DNA from: Amia ocellicauda
Taxonomy: Eukaryota; Chordata; Actinopteri; Amiiformes; Amiidae
Direction of reading: 5' to 3'
DNA length: 64,000 nt
NCBI RefSeq assembly: GCF_036373705.1
Contig: NC_089854.1
Location: forward strand, 23,848,339 to 23,912,338
The position numbers and the translations under genes are program-made. Positions 11,385-22,576 of the stretch are shown here, piece by piece. How positions within the stretch are numbered: the first letter of the stretch is position 1; the number at the start of each line of letters is the position of its first letter. The notes below the pieces were generated by a model. It was given only the letters and a program-made list of their open reading frames with translations. It searched no databases and was not told where the DNA came from.

Positions 11385-14300
11385 GTCCCCGGGTTGTTGG
11401 GTGTCTCGGATTCCCACTAGTAATGATATTTCAATTCTGTATCACAGTGGTTCTCCAATATGAGCTGCTGGTTCTGTAGCTGTATTTTCCATCCCTCCAG
11501 TGTACTCTGAATTTAATTTAAACATTTATGATTGGGTCTTTGGGTCCTCATTGCCTTTCTACATCATGTGTCTTTTCCATTTCCATACAGAGTTTTTAAT
11601 ATCAAAATATGTTGGCAACTAATTGTTATGAAGAACTGTGCTCTGCTGGTCAAAGTCACCACAATCTTACTACTCTCTTTACAGATAACGCCTCGTTTCT
11701 GTGGGCGAAAAGAAACCAAAACCTGCTGCATCAGTTTGGCAGTTGTGATTTGGGCTCCCGGCCGTGGGCTTGAGGCCCAAGTAGCCGTTCTGAGGCAAGA
11801 TGTTCCTATGGCAAGTGGAGTATTGCTCTCGGGCCTGTCTGCTCACACTGCTCCTGGGGACAACGACCGGGAGAGACAGATCCAGTGCTCCCTGTTTAAA
11901 AGCAGACAAACATCATCCTGCACAAATAATTAAAAACATCATCATCAGTAGAGGTCTTAAATGAGAAGATTGAGCACAGGTTTACATTTGCGAATCTAGC
12001 TTTCTTCATGCTGCATGCTGAGTACATGACAGATGCATATTAAGTACATTGCACAGTGACATTGTATTATGTGGTGAAAGGACTGTCCTTGTTGACCTAT
12101 TTTAAGCTGTGAGCTAGGACTTGGGCCTTGAGCTCAGCATCAACAGTAGAGGCCTCTGATATTTATTACCCCTGTGGGGTATGTCTCCTCTTGTCCATGT
12201 GCCTGTGTCCCAGAAAGCTATAACACTGGGTATTTAATTGTTTATCAGTGTATTTATTTATTTATTTATAATTTATTTATACCATTTATTGTTGTTTTTT
12301 TCCAAAACATCAGGTTGTTTTATTACCAAGTCTGTTTTTTTTGTCCAAGCTTAAGACTGATGTAGATGGACTTGCGGGGAACATCAAGAAAAGAGGCTGC
12401 ACTGCTGGTCACTATCTGAGCACATTTTCTTTTGCTTCTTCTGCTTTAAATCAAATGCAACTTTTTGGGGGAGAAAGTAAGGAAAAATAAACAAAACAAA
12501 TTAAATGCACAGCATGGTGTTATTCTGCTGATCTTGTGCTTGTTTGTAGTTGTGTAATTGAAATGAATATGCACAGACTCTCAACAAGAAAGGGTATTTT
12601 GTGGTGATGAAGGAAATTGTGTGTGGGATTGGGATCTTTCTGGTGTGAGTACAGCGTACAATTGAAACGGGGAGGCAGGCAATCTGCAGATGTGTTCAGA
12701 CAACCTGAAGGGCCTCTTATTACTGCACTTCACTCTGTTACACCTTGTAGATCGCGTCTTTCATATACGTGTGGCATTCCAGGATGTGTGGATTGGGTCA
12801 GGAATGATCTTTTATGGGAATCGGTGTCACACAGCAAACCTCTTAAATGGATTAATTCATTTCCAAATGCTAATAAAATCTTACAAAGTGCATGTGTATG
12901 TCTATGTTCAAACTGTGTATGTTGAGATTAATGTCTGTCTTTATACTTTGAATGTCGTCCTTCATGGAACTATCTGTATTAATGTGTTCTTTATAGGTTT
13001 CAAAACTGCCACGAGTTTGATTTCTTCTCCCTGGTTGCTTCTGTTGCTGAGCTTCTGCCTTCGCTACAACACATCCACCAGTCTTTTGTATATTTTGTAA
13101 TTGATGCATTGTGTAATATGTTTTACAGTGTAGAATCTTTCATGCACACGTGTAACTCATGTTCTATCATTTACTGTTGAATCCAAGGAAAGACGTTTTT
13201 TAAAGCATATTGTTAAGCCTATTTAATATGACCATTTCAGAGTAGCCTTTTTTGTCAAGAGCATTGAACATTTGATTTTGAGAAACCGTTGCTGAAACTA
13301 CACATTACAAATTAAAGGAAGTCCGTTCTCAATAGTGTTTTTTTATTGGGCTCAAATTTCTTCAAGGAAAAACTCTAATGCGGTGTTTGATTCATCATTG
13401 GGATTTGCACATCAGTTGACCTTTGTACTGGCATTTGAAAGTGTGGATGCGGATACATCAGTCTACTCTGTTCGTTTACTTATGCTGGTCATCTCATGCT
13501 CAAAATAAATTATATAAATGCTGCATAATCATTTAAGATCCCTACAGGATTTGTGCGCTGGTCTGTCATGGTGTGTTCCGACAGTATCTAGCCAGCATGT
13601 GAAATTATACACTTACTACTGATCAGTAAGTGGGATCCTGTCACACAGCAATAAGGACACTCTGTCCCTCTCCCTGTCTCTTCCTCGCTCTCCCAGCTGC
13701 ATGTGACTCAGGCTCTTGATACTTGATACCTTGGATCAGGCCTGCCTTCAACTTTTTCCTTTTTTCATATTGCTTCCATGCTGTCTGTGTTGATCAAGAC
13801 CCAGAGAGATCTAAATCAGCCCCTTACAATAAAAGCGGTCTCTTTACTTTTTCCCCCTGCTTTCTTTTCTGCACATTTTTCTATGCAGTCTTTCTATTCC
13901 TCCCGCTTTTAAAATAAAAGCTGTCTCTGCACATTTAGCGTGCATTGACAATAACCCCCCTCCCTCCCCCCCTTCCCTTGCCTCACTCCTTTCCCAGGAC
14001 CTCTGCCAAGGAGAAAGACAAGGACGTGGATCTGTGTCTGAGGAGTCCTGCGGCAGAGAGCAGTAGAATTGATTAGCCAGCAGGCTGCAGTATGGGATTG
14101 GGGAGCAGCCAGCATCTCTTCATACCGGCCTGCCAATAGCAGCTGTAGGCAGGGCAGGCACAATTGCTGCTGGACAGGGCTTGTGTGCATGTCAGCTTGC
14201 CAGCAAACCGCTCTATCTGAATGAAGCTGCCTGGGTCCGGCGGGACAGTGCCTGGGAGTGTCCTGCTCTGGAGAAGGTGCAGCAAAAGAAGGATCTCAAT

Positions 14301-14506
14301 CTGAGACTGAATCGAGCTGTGTGGTCAGTTCATTTGTATTTCTTTTCTTATTGTCTCTCTCTTCCAGCCGGAGGATGTTGCCAGAGCTTTGACATGTTTT
14401 AAGACATTCTAACACTCTGAGCTGCTTGATTTTTTTTATACTCTCTTTGAACTTTCTCTCTCCCTCTTCTGCAGCAGTCCAACTCTGTAGGGTGTAGCGC
14501 CAGAGC
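11385..14506 (+). other. USH1G 3' UTR and USH1G-FADS6 intergenic region
   Basis: No coding exon was recognised. Candidate poly(A) signals AATAAA lie at 12486-12491, 12872-12877 and 13504-13509; which one ends USH1G cannot be decided here. From about 13950 the sequence becomes more GC-rich and probably contains the FADS6 promoter and 5' UTR. Confidence 0.5.
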
Positions 14507-17500
14507 ATGCAGGGTGTGCCAGCAGGCTGTGTGCAGGATGGAGAGAAGGGTGTACAGAGAGTGGGACAGGGGGAAGGGGATTGGGGCTGCGAACTCTGGG
14601 ATGGGGAGCCGGGGCGCGTTATACAGGAGGGGCATCGGAGTGGAAATGCGGAGTCGGACGACTTGGAGGCTGTCGTCGGAGACCCTGCGCTGCTGCACAA
14701 GCTGGAGGGGGGTGGTCGAGGGCAGCCGGTGTTGCTGCACAGGAGCGGAGGAGTGCAGGACAAGGAGGCAGACAGAGTGACGTTGATGATGGAGCTCACC
14801 AGGCTGGTGCAGAGCGCAGTGAGCGAGAGCAGCTGGTGGGAGAGACAGGGGATCGACTGCACAATCCTAGCCTCTGCTTTTCTCTCTTTACCTGCAGGTG
14901 AATGATCTCTTACTTGTGTTTATATTATAAAATATGTGTTTTGCCATGTATCACCAATATCACCAATATTAACTTCCACTGGCACTTTTACAGTAATTAT
15001 TAAAGTAGTATATACATTTTTTTCTCTGAGTTCTTGCGATAGATACCCTGAACTGCCAGTTTTGTTTTAAAATTTAAAATCTTTTTTTATATAAATTTTA
15101 GTGGCACATTTTACATGACATCCTGCATATTTCCCTTTGCTTTGTAAAGCCTGCTTTGATTAGGTTATACCCTGTAATTGTAGCCATTATGCCACACATC
15201 AGTACGTTGTACACTTCCACATTGGGAAATCCTTCTCAAACTTCATTAAATAAAGAACTTCCATGAGATATTTTTAAGGAACTGGAACTGCATTTCATTG
15301 ATATGTAAAAGCTGTGTTTTACAATGCAGTCCTGCAGCCAGATTTCCGAAGGGTTTTCAGTGAGTCTTGCTTCAGCTGTTACAGGGATTGGCAACCAGAC
15401 AAGAAATCCAAAGGAAGAAATAAGTTGTAAAATACCACTTAGCTGGGCATATACATAGGCTATTCTCTTTTGTATGTGCATGAAAGGGGTCTGAGCACTT
15501 TATTTTAATCCTGTAAGATTTCATATTTTACTTTAAAACTGAGAAATGTTTATTGTTCTATTAATTTCACTCTAAATCTTGTAAATATTCGATCACTTAT
15601 TGATTATCATGATATGATTTATTCATCTGCAGGGCATGCTGGGTAATGGTAAATGTGAGGAGCAGCATATGTTTACATTATATATTTGATGTTCAGGTCT
15701 CAGTGTATCTGGTAGTACAGGTCTGCTGGATTAGTGTGACTTCTCTGTAACCCGTGCCAGTTTACATATCCATTTGAAACCCTTGATTGTGTTTCAACAT
15801 TGAAACACACAACAATCCAAACGGTAACTTTGGGCATTGAATCGGGCAGGCGGTACAAATCACAAATGTTCTCCCACATCGGCTTTATCACAAAGTGAAC
15901 CTTCTGTCCATTCGAGGAGATTTTTGAACATTCGGGATTATTCAAAAGAAAACTCACATGGAAAGAGAAAATGAACCAGTAAAGAACAGAAGATATATTC
16001 TTGGGCAGTTGATTTTTTTAATTTCATGGAATATAATTTACTCAAGTACTTATTTTTTGAATTCCCTGTCTGCATGTTTATTATTGTCATGTCTGACCCT
16101 TCCGTGATGTTTTTGTTTTTTACCTTCTCCCCTCTCTGACTCTTCTGCTTTCTCTAAAGTCCCCTCTTGTGTCCAACTTCCTCCCATCGTGGCTCTCTTT
16201 TTGTTCACTTCCATCCAGGCTTCCTGTTGCTGGGCTTTTCGCAGCCCCTGTTGTTTGCATTGGGAGTGATTCTCATGGGGACAGCGCACGCAGTCATCAC
16301 CGTCAAGGGCACCCACCTGGCCAGCCATGGGGCCCTAAGCGAGTCCAGGGACTGGGCCGAATTTTGGGCCATGTTCTTCATTGAGGTGAACGATGCAAAC
16401 CTACAGAAAAATCTACAGATGAAAGAGTTGCTCACCTGTTGGCAATTAACTTAATACTGTATTTGATAGACAGGGTGAGGGGTGGGCAGTTTGGTGAATC
16501 ACTATTGGAGTGATCTCCAAATCTCAAGTGCACTGACCTCAAAATGCACAGAACGTGTGCTGACATCATGAACTATTTATTTAACCTTTATATTTTGTGG
16601 CCTTGAAAGATAACGAGATTAGAAAATAGTTTGCGTTGGCTATTTAATCATGTTTCTAGAGGGCATTTCGTACTTCTCTGTGACATAGACCCCGCTGTCT
16701 GGTCAAATGCTTTGTTCGCAGGTGGGGCTGAAAGGTCTGGTGAAATCAGTCTGGTGAATAGAGGAAAGTTTAGGTCAGGTTCCAGATGCATGCAGCCTCC
16801 TCTGCAGGGCAAGAATGATAGAAAAGCACAGGTTGCATCTATGGAAGGGGAGAGTAGGGACAAACACTGCCTTTACTAGCTGAATGGCAATAAGGAAAGA
16901 GGGGAGAATCAAGTGAAGTTCAAAGCAGTCTGCATATATGCTGTAGCCCAGGTGGCGCAGTGTGGACAGTTTCTTCAGATGGTGTCTTTGCTGTGCCCCC
17001 CAGGTCTGCGGCTCCTTCACTGCTGAGGCTGGCATACAGGCTCACGTCAAAATCCATCACGCCCACACCAACATCATCGGCCTGGGCGACTCCAGCACGT
17101 GGCGCATCCCCTTCCTGCCCAGATTCATCTACCTGTTCCTGGCCCCACTTGCTGTGCCCGTCATCACACCCCTGGTGGCTCTAGGTAGGCATGGGAGACA
17201 CGAGAAAAATTAAACCAGCAACAGCCACAACAACAAAACCATTCTCTGCAGGACGAATCAGCATTCTCAGATCTTTGTTTTCACTCTGTTGGACATGTAA
17301 GAAGATGAGTGCTAAATGCTAAACGTGTAATGGCAGCTTCAGTGAAAACATGGAAAGAGGTTGTTTTTGTTAGTTTGTTTCTTGTTTTTCTGCTCGGCTA
17401 TGTCAATTCCACTCCAAGGTCAGGGCTGACGCTTGTCCTTAGTCACATTTACCTAGTCATCACAGGTTTAAAAACTTTAAATAAATGGCATAATAAAAGC

Positions 17501-19748
17501 TAACAGAGATCCACGCTTATTAGCCTCCCTGATGGAGGTAGTTTCTGTTCCATGCATGAATGACGCTCAGTGTTGGGGTGCTGCCGTGCTGCAGGTCTGC
17601 TGAAGGACCAGTCTCCGGGAGGCGCTCTGAGGACCGTGTGTATGATAGCCCTGGGGATCTACTCCCAATATTGGCTGCTCCTCCACATCTCAGGCTTCCA
17701 GTGCCCATCTAGTGCCCTGCTCTGTATGCTGCTGTGCCGTGCGCTCTTCTCCCTGCCCTACATTCACGTCAACATCTTCCAGGTAGGCGCCTCGCTCTTG
17801 GAATTACTAGATGTGAAACTTTGATCTGTAACATTAGTATCAGTAGAGGTTACAATGTTGTAGGCTGACATATTTAAATGTTCTAAATTGGATTTCAGGC
17901 TAATGAGATGCACTGTTACAAATTTGTGCTGATATTGTCTGGCCCTCATCGCAAGGTTTGTGCAAAACATCAGCGACACAACCTGCTTGCTTAGAGCCAA
18001 ACTATAAAGCCTAGGATAATGTCCTGCTGCAGCCAATCAGATGTGAGAACCCAATGCCACAAAGCAGACAGACACGCCATTCAAGGGCAGGCTCCCAGAA
18101 TAAGGGAAATACCACAGACTTTATTATTAGCCTGCCAAAAATAAAAAAGACATGAATTTGTTGCCTTTGACGTGTACGTTTGTAAGACTGTGAATGTTCC
18201 ATTATGCCTCGCAAAATTGTGTATATTGTTCATGTCATTTACTTTCTAGAGGTTTATGGTTTCCCATAGCCTCTGAAAAGAAAGTATTTCCTTTCTTCTT
18301 CATTTGCATATGAGTCTGACAATCAAAACAATATCACAGTTATTTATGTTATTCATGACATGTTCTTTCTCCAGAACTATTATATTATTTTTTGTATCTG
18401 ATCATGGAAAGGTCAACCCCACCATTCAGGATATCAGTGAAACTTTTGTTTTGTAATCATGGCATATGCCCCTAAAGTTATAAATCTGTTTTGCAAAATG
18501 GTCTGTCTGAAAGGAATTTGATCTCCCTGCACTCTTCCAGTTCCTTTATCTGCGAATGTTGAGGCTGTTTCTTTAGTTTGTTTATCTCGCATGTCTTTTG
18601 TACAGTTTTATTCTGATAATCAGGAAAGAGACTTCATGTCTAGCAGGTAATTGCTAGGTAATCTTACAGACTGGTAGAATACAATAATCTCTGTAACCTT
18701 GTCTGAAGATGTGTTTTCTGTAACCACAATCCTATTGACATTATAGAAGAGATTCTGTCTGAGCATTATACAGAGCATGTTTTCTTGTCTTTCTTGTCTT
18801 TAAGCAGGAATGAGCAGACCTTCGAATCTGTTGTATTACAAGGTTTTGGCACAACCATACCCATAAAGATATAATACATTCATACACATTATTAGCAAGG
18901 AATTGTTAGTAGCAAAGACCTGCTTCAGAAAAACTGGAATGTGCAGTAGCTATGAACTTCTGATTTAAGGTATACGGTCTGCAAAACAAACAAATTGATC
19001 ACAGTGGGAGTAAAGTCTCACTGTGTTCTTCACCAGCACTGTCTCTGGTGATCTTGCAGCCCTGTGATGCCTGCTTTGCTCATATCAAGCTAAACCCTAC
19101 CCATGTGACTGTACTCTCTTGTCCCGATGCCCCATCTTCTCTTGCAGCACATTGGCCTGTCCATGTTCTCTCCAAACCATAGGCCCAAGAGGATCTACCA
19201 AATGACCCACGGGGTTCTCAACCTGCCCCGGAACCCCCTGCTGGACTGGACATTCGGACACTCGCTCATTAGCTGCCATGTGGAGCATCACCTCTTCCCC
19301 TTCCTGTCTGACAACATGTGTCTGAAGGTGCGTTAATAGCAATCAAAGCACTCGTCCCTGTCACTCCCCCACCCCGTCCCGCCACCCCAACCCCTTTTCA
19401 TTGTGTTTTTAAAACGTGCCAGGGAGAGGGTTAGCACATCCTCCACCAGAGCACGCAACCCATGCGCTGGTGTCCGAGCACGCACAGACGTTTGACAGCG
19501 CCCGGCCTTCACTGTTCAAATTCTGGAGAATCTGGTTGCCAATTTGGTCGTCATTCTGTTCCCTCTCTCTCTCTCTTTCTCTCTCTCTCTCGCCTCAGGT
19601 GAAGCCCATGGTGTCGAAGTTCCTCAGAGAGAAGCGGCTGCCCTACCAGGAGGACACCTATCTCTCCCGCCTGCACCTCTTCTTCAACAGATACCAGGAG
19701 CTCATGGTGTTCGCCCCACCCATCACAGACCTGGTGGGGATTCAGTGA
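14507..19748 (+). CDS. FADS6: FADS6, membrane fatty-acid desaturase-like protein
   Basis: Six exons with consistent phases: 14507-14897, 16219-16385, 17004-17184, 17595-17782, 19148-19327 and 19599-19748. The model gives 418 residues from ATG 14507. ATG 14789 (A at -3, G at +4; MELTRLVQSAV) is the better-context start and gives 324 residues. Conservation with human FADS6 begins only about there (SSWWERQGIDC), so the first 94 residues are doubtful. Three histidine boxes of the membrane desaturase fold are intact: HLASH (163-167), HVKIHH (200-205) and HVEHH (353-357). Hydrophobic stretches surround residues 120-158, 216-236 and 255-300. No cytochrome b5 domain is present, unlike FADS1/2. A di-iron ER-membrane desaturase role is inferred from the family; the FADS6 substrate is not known to me. 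The position directly after USH1G matches the human order. Confidence 0.93.
19561..19590 (+). repeat. (CT)n tract serving as polypyrimidine tract of FADS6 intron 5
   Basis: A CT-dinucleotide run ends a few bases before the CAG acceptor at 19598. It is a simple repeat that also provides the pyrimidine tract for the last exon. Confidence 0.7.
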
Positions 19749-20776
19749 AGGTGGGCCCAGAGATCAGCCCACAGCTTCTGACCCACCAGCCTGCGAGAAG
19801 AGTCACAAGAATTTAGATAACGCTTTACCTAAGAAGCTGCTACCACTGTTCTAGGTTTAAAGGATTTACTTTCTAGGTACCACTTCATTGACAGTATGAA
19901 CTTGACTTGGTACTGGTTTGAGGCTACCTGATTTATACTAGCATTTAAAAAGCTCTCTTTTCAGGCAACATCTGAAGACGACTTATTCCAGTGGTCCACA
20001 CTGCAGAAAACAATTAGCCTAGATTAGCTTTGCTGCATAACAACAGGTACGAAAATCTGAAGCACCACAGAATTTCTCGAGATTATTTATATATAATATA
20101 TATATATTAACTGAAGCGCAACAATACAATGCAAGACATCATTTTATGAGCTTAACATGCAGTCAATTAAAGAGAGTCTTTGCAGGGACTTACAGTTCAG
20201 TCAAATCGCCTTTGAATTAACTGACGAACACCAGCTTACAGGAATTTTATAACCAACCATTTTAGATCTAAAGGACTTAACAATTAACACATTTATCATC
20301 TTTGTAATCATTTTAATTTGCGTGACCATGCAGTGTTTTATTCCTTGAGGCTGTACGTGGTTTACAGGACCAGCGGAAGAGAAAATAAGGGTTGTTTTTA
20401 CATAAGCACATAGCCTGGAATTGCCAACAGTTCTCGTGGGGGTAACCTGAGTGCGTCACATTGGACTCTGCATATGAGCTACGCCAGTCCCTTAATAACC
20501 AGCATGCAGCACTAAGACATTTCTTTGTCTTCAGGCAGTAATTCTGATTTATCTCACAATCTCAGCTGTCATGTATTAATTTAGACGAAACAAGGTTCAC
20601 GTCAACGATGTCCCACGATGCTCATATGTCAATACTGGTATCACTGTGTTACAAACTGTACTAATAAAGTTCTTGGCCTCAAGTGAACATGCAATAACTA
20701 CTGATGTACAGACTCTAGGGATTAATTTACTGACCTTAAGGAGGAAGTGTTCTCATTAATCCTAACATTCAATAAA
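19749..20776 (+). other. FADS6: FADS6 3' UTR with poly(A) signals
   Basis: Non-coding DNA after the TGA stop at 19746-19748. AATAAA signals at 20663-20668 and 20771-20776 would give a 3' UTR of about 0.9-1.0 kb. Confidence 0.5.
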
Positions 20777-21532
20777 ATTGAATTGAATACCTATGCCAGA
20801 AACGTCAATGAATGCTGTCTTTCACTTCAGGTATGATAGTTAGAACTCTTGGGTCAATTAAAGGTCAATTCAAATGCTCTCTACAATATTTGATTTTAAT
20901 GGGTGCATGAGTAACATGATTTTGATTAGGTGAACATGATGGACTGAATACAAAAGAGAGGCACAATTAATTGATTGAAATGTTGAATTTGCAAACTTAA
21001 TTTATAATTATTATACTATTATTATTATTGTAGTTAACTCAGAGGTGTCTCAAGGTATTTATGGTTAGTTACCACTAGATGGCAGCATGTGACCAATTTG
21101 AAGTTCCCTGTGAGGCAATGAAAGTCAAATGAAAACCAGTTCCAATAATTACTTTTCAAACACTGTGCTGCTCTTTATTTTGGTGAGACTGATCTCAGAT
21201 CTTTCTTTATCTGTATGGATAATTTAAATGTGTTCAATGTTTAAGCATATCTCCTATAGTTATCCATCTGGAGTTGAGTGCTTGGTTAAGGAAGTGTATT
21301 GAAAGTTTTATGATGATAGGGCATGCAGCATGACTTCTTACTAGAACTGCTTACATAGAAATAAATAAGAAATAATCTGATAATCTGATTTCTTCATGAG
21401 AGTTTTACCAGTTAAATGTGTTAAATATCATAAATACTAATTAGCTGTGTTCCTTCAATACCTAAAGTGCCATAGCATTTTATTTTTAATAACTATCTGC
21501 CATTTTCTCAATATAGGAATCTGTGATTCTTT

Positions 21533-21612
<80 letters not shown>

Positions 21613-22560
21613 AACATAAAAATCACAGGGGCTGTAAGCTAAAAAATAACTCAAACCAACCAAAACTACACTGAATAGCCTGTTAAATGGCCTTTAATAT
21701 GACTGGAGGCGTTCCACCCAGTTGCTGGATTGACTGATTGACTGTGCAATGAGAGAGAGGTTTCCACTGCCTTCTCATAGCTGCAAATGAGTCCATTAGG
21801 CATCCCCTGGAGACAACACTCCAGCCCTCGAAATACAGTCATTAAAGGCAGGTCAGACTCTGCTGCACCACTTGTTTGTCTTGAAGTATTGTATAATGTA
21901 ATAGATTCAGTGAACATATATGGTGGGTTTGTTTGTTTTTAGTTATTTGCTCATGAGTGATAAGGGATTGTTATGTAATCTGTAACTCCAGGTGGAGTCT
22001 GATAGCTCTCTGGTCATGTTTTGCAGTATAGTGAACACTTTTGTGATTTGCAGCTGAACTTTATTGGTTTTAAATGCTTACGAAAATCTAATCTAACAAG
22101 AGATAATGCCTCCTAATGTCTCCTAATGTCATTTACCGGATTTCCTGTGTTCCGAATGGCATTGTAAGCAAGAAAAAATAAGCCATGCAAGGTTGCCTTT
22201 TTAGAAATTGCAGGTCGCATTTTCTTTCCACAATGGCTCTAAATCATGGCCAGTGCTTGCCTTCACAATTCAAAGAACTATGGATGATGTAGTTTTTGCC
22301 CACCAAGACAGACACTAGATCTGAAGACCATGGAGCGACGCTACAGTGGCAAAACATGTTTCAAGATGTCCTGAAGCTCTATGATATCTTCCCGCCCACT
22401 GCTGCTCTGTCCCGCCTCCCTGCACAGCTGCACTCAGCGGGGAGAGGAGGTGGAGCTCTGAAACCAGTTTGACGTTGCACATGCCAAAGGTGTGGTCTGC
22501 TGCTCTAGTTTTTTCTACCACTCGTTCTCCAGGTGACAGAGTGAACAGAAGTATATAAAG
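20777..22560. other. FADS6-TRIM16 intergenic region
   Basis: AT-rich spacer with no recognised exon, holding the (GA)35 tract at 21541-21610. The stretch just before the TRIM16 start is moderately GC-rich and contains TATATAAAG at about 22552-22560, too close to the ATG at 22577 to be trusted as a TATA box. Upstream 5' UTR exons cannot be excluded. Confidence 0.4.
21541..21610. repeat. (GA)n microsatellite, about 35 uninterrupted units
   Basis: Seventy bases of perfect GA dinucleotide. Perfect arrays of this length are usually polymorphic. Confidence 0.97.
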
Positions 22561-22576
22561 GTGAAACTAGAACACA

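Noticed and set aside
14296-14862. 188-codon minus-strand Ser/Pro-rich frame
   Set aside because: Antisense to FADS6 exon 1 and its upstream region; no recognisable domain.
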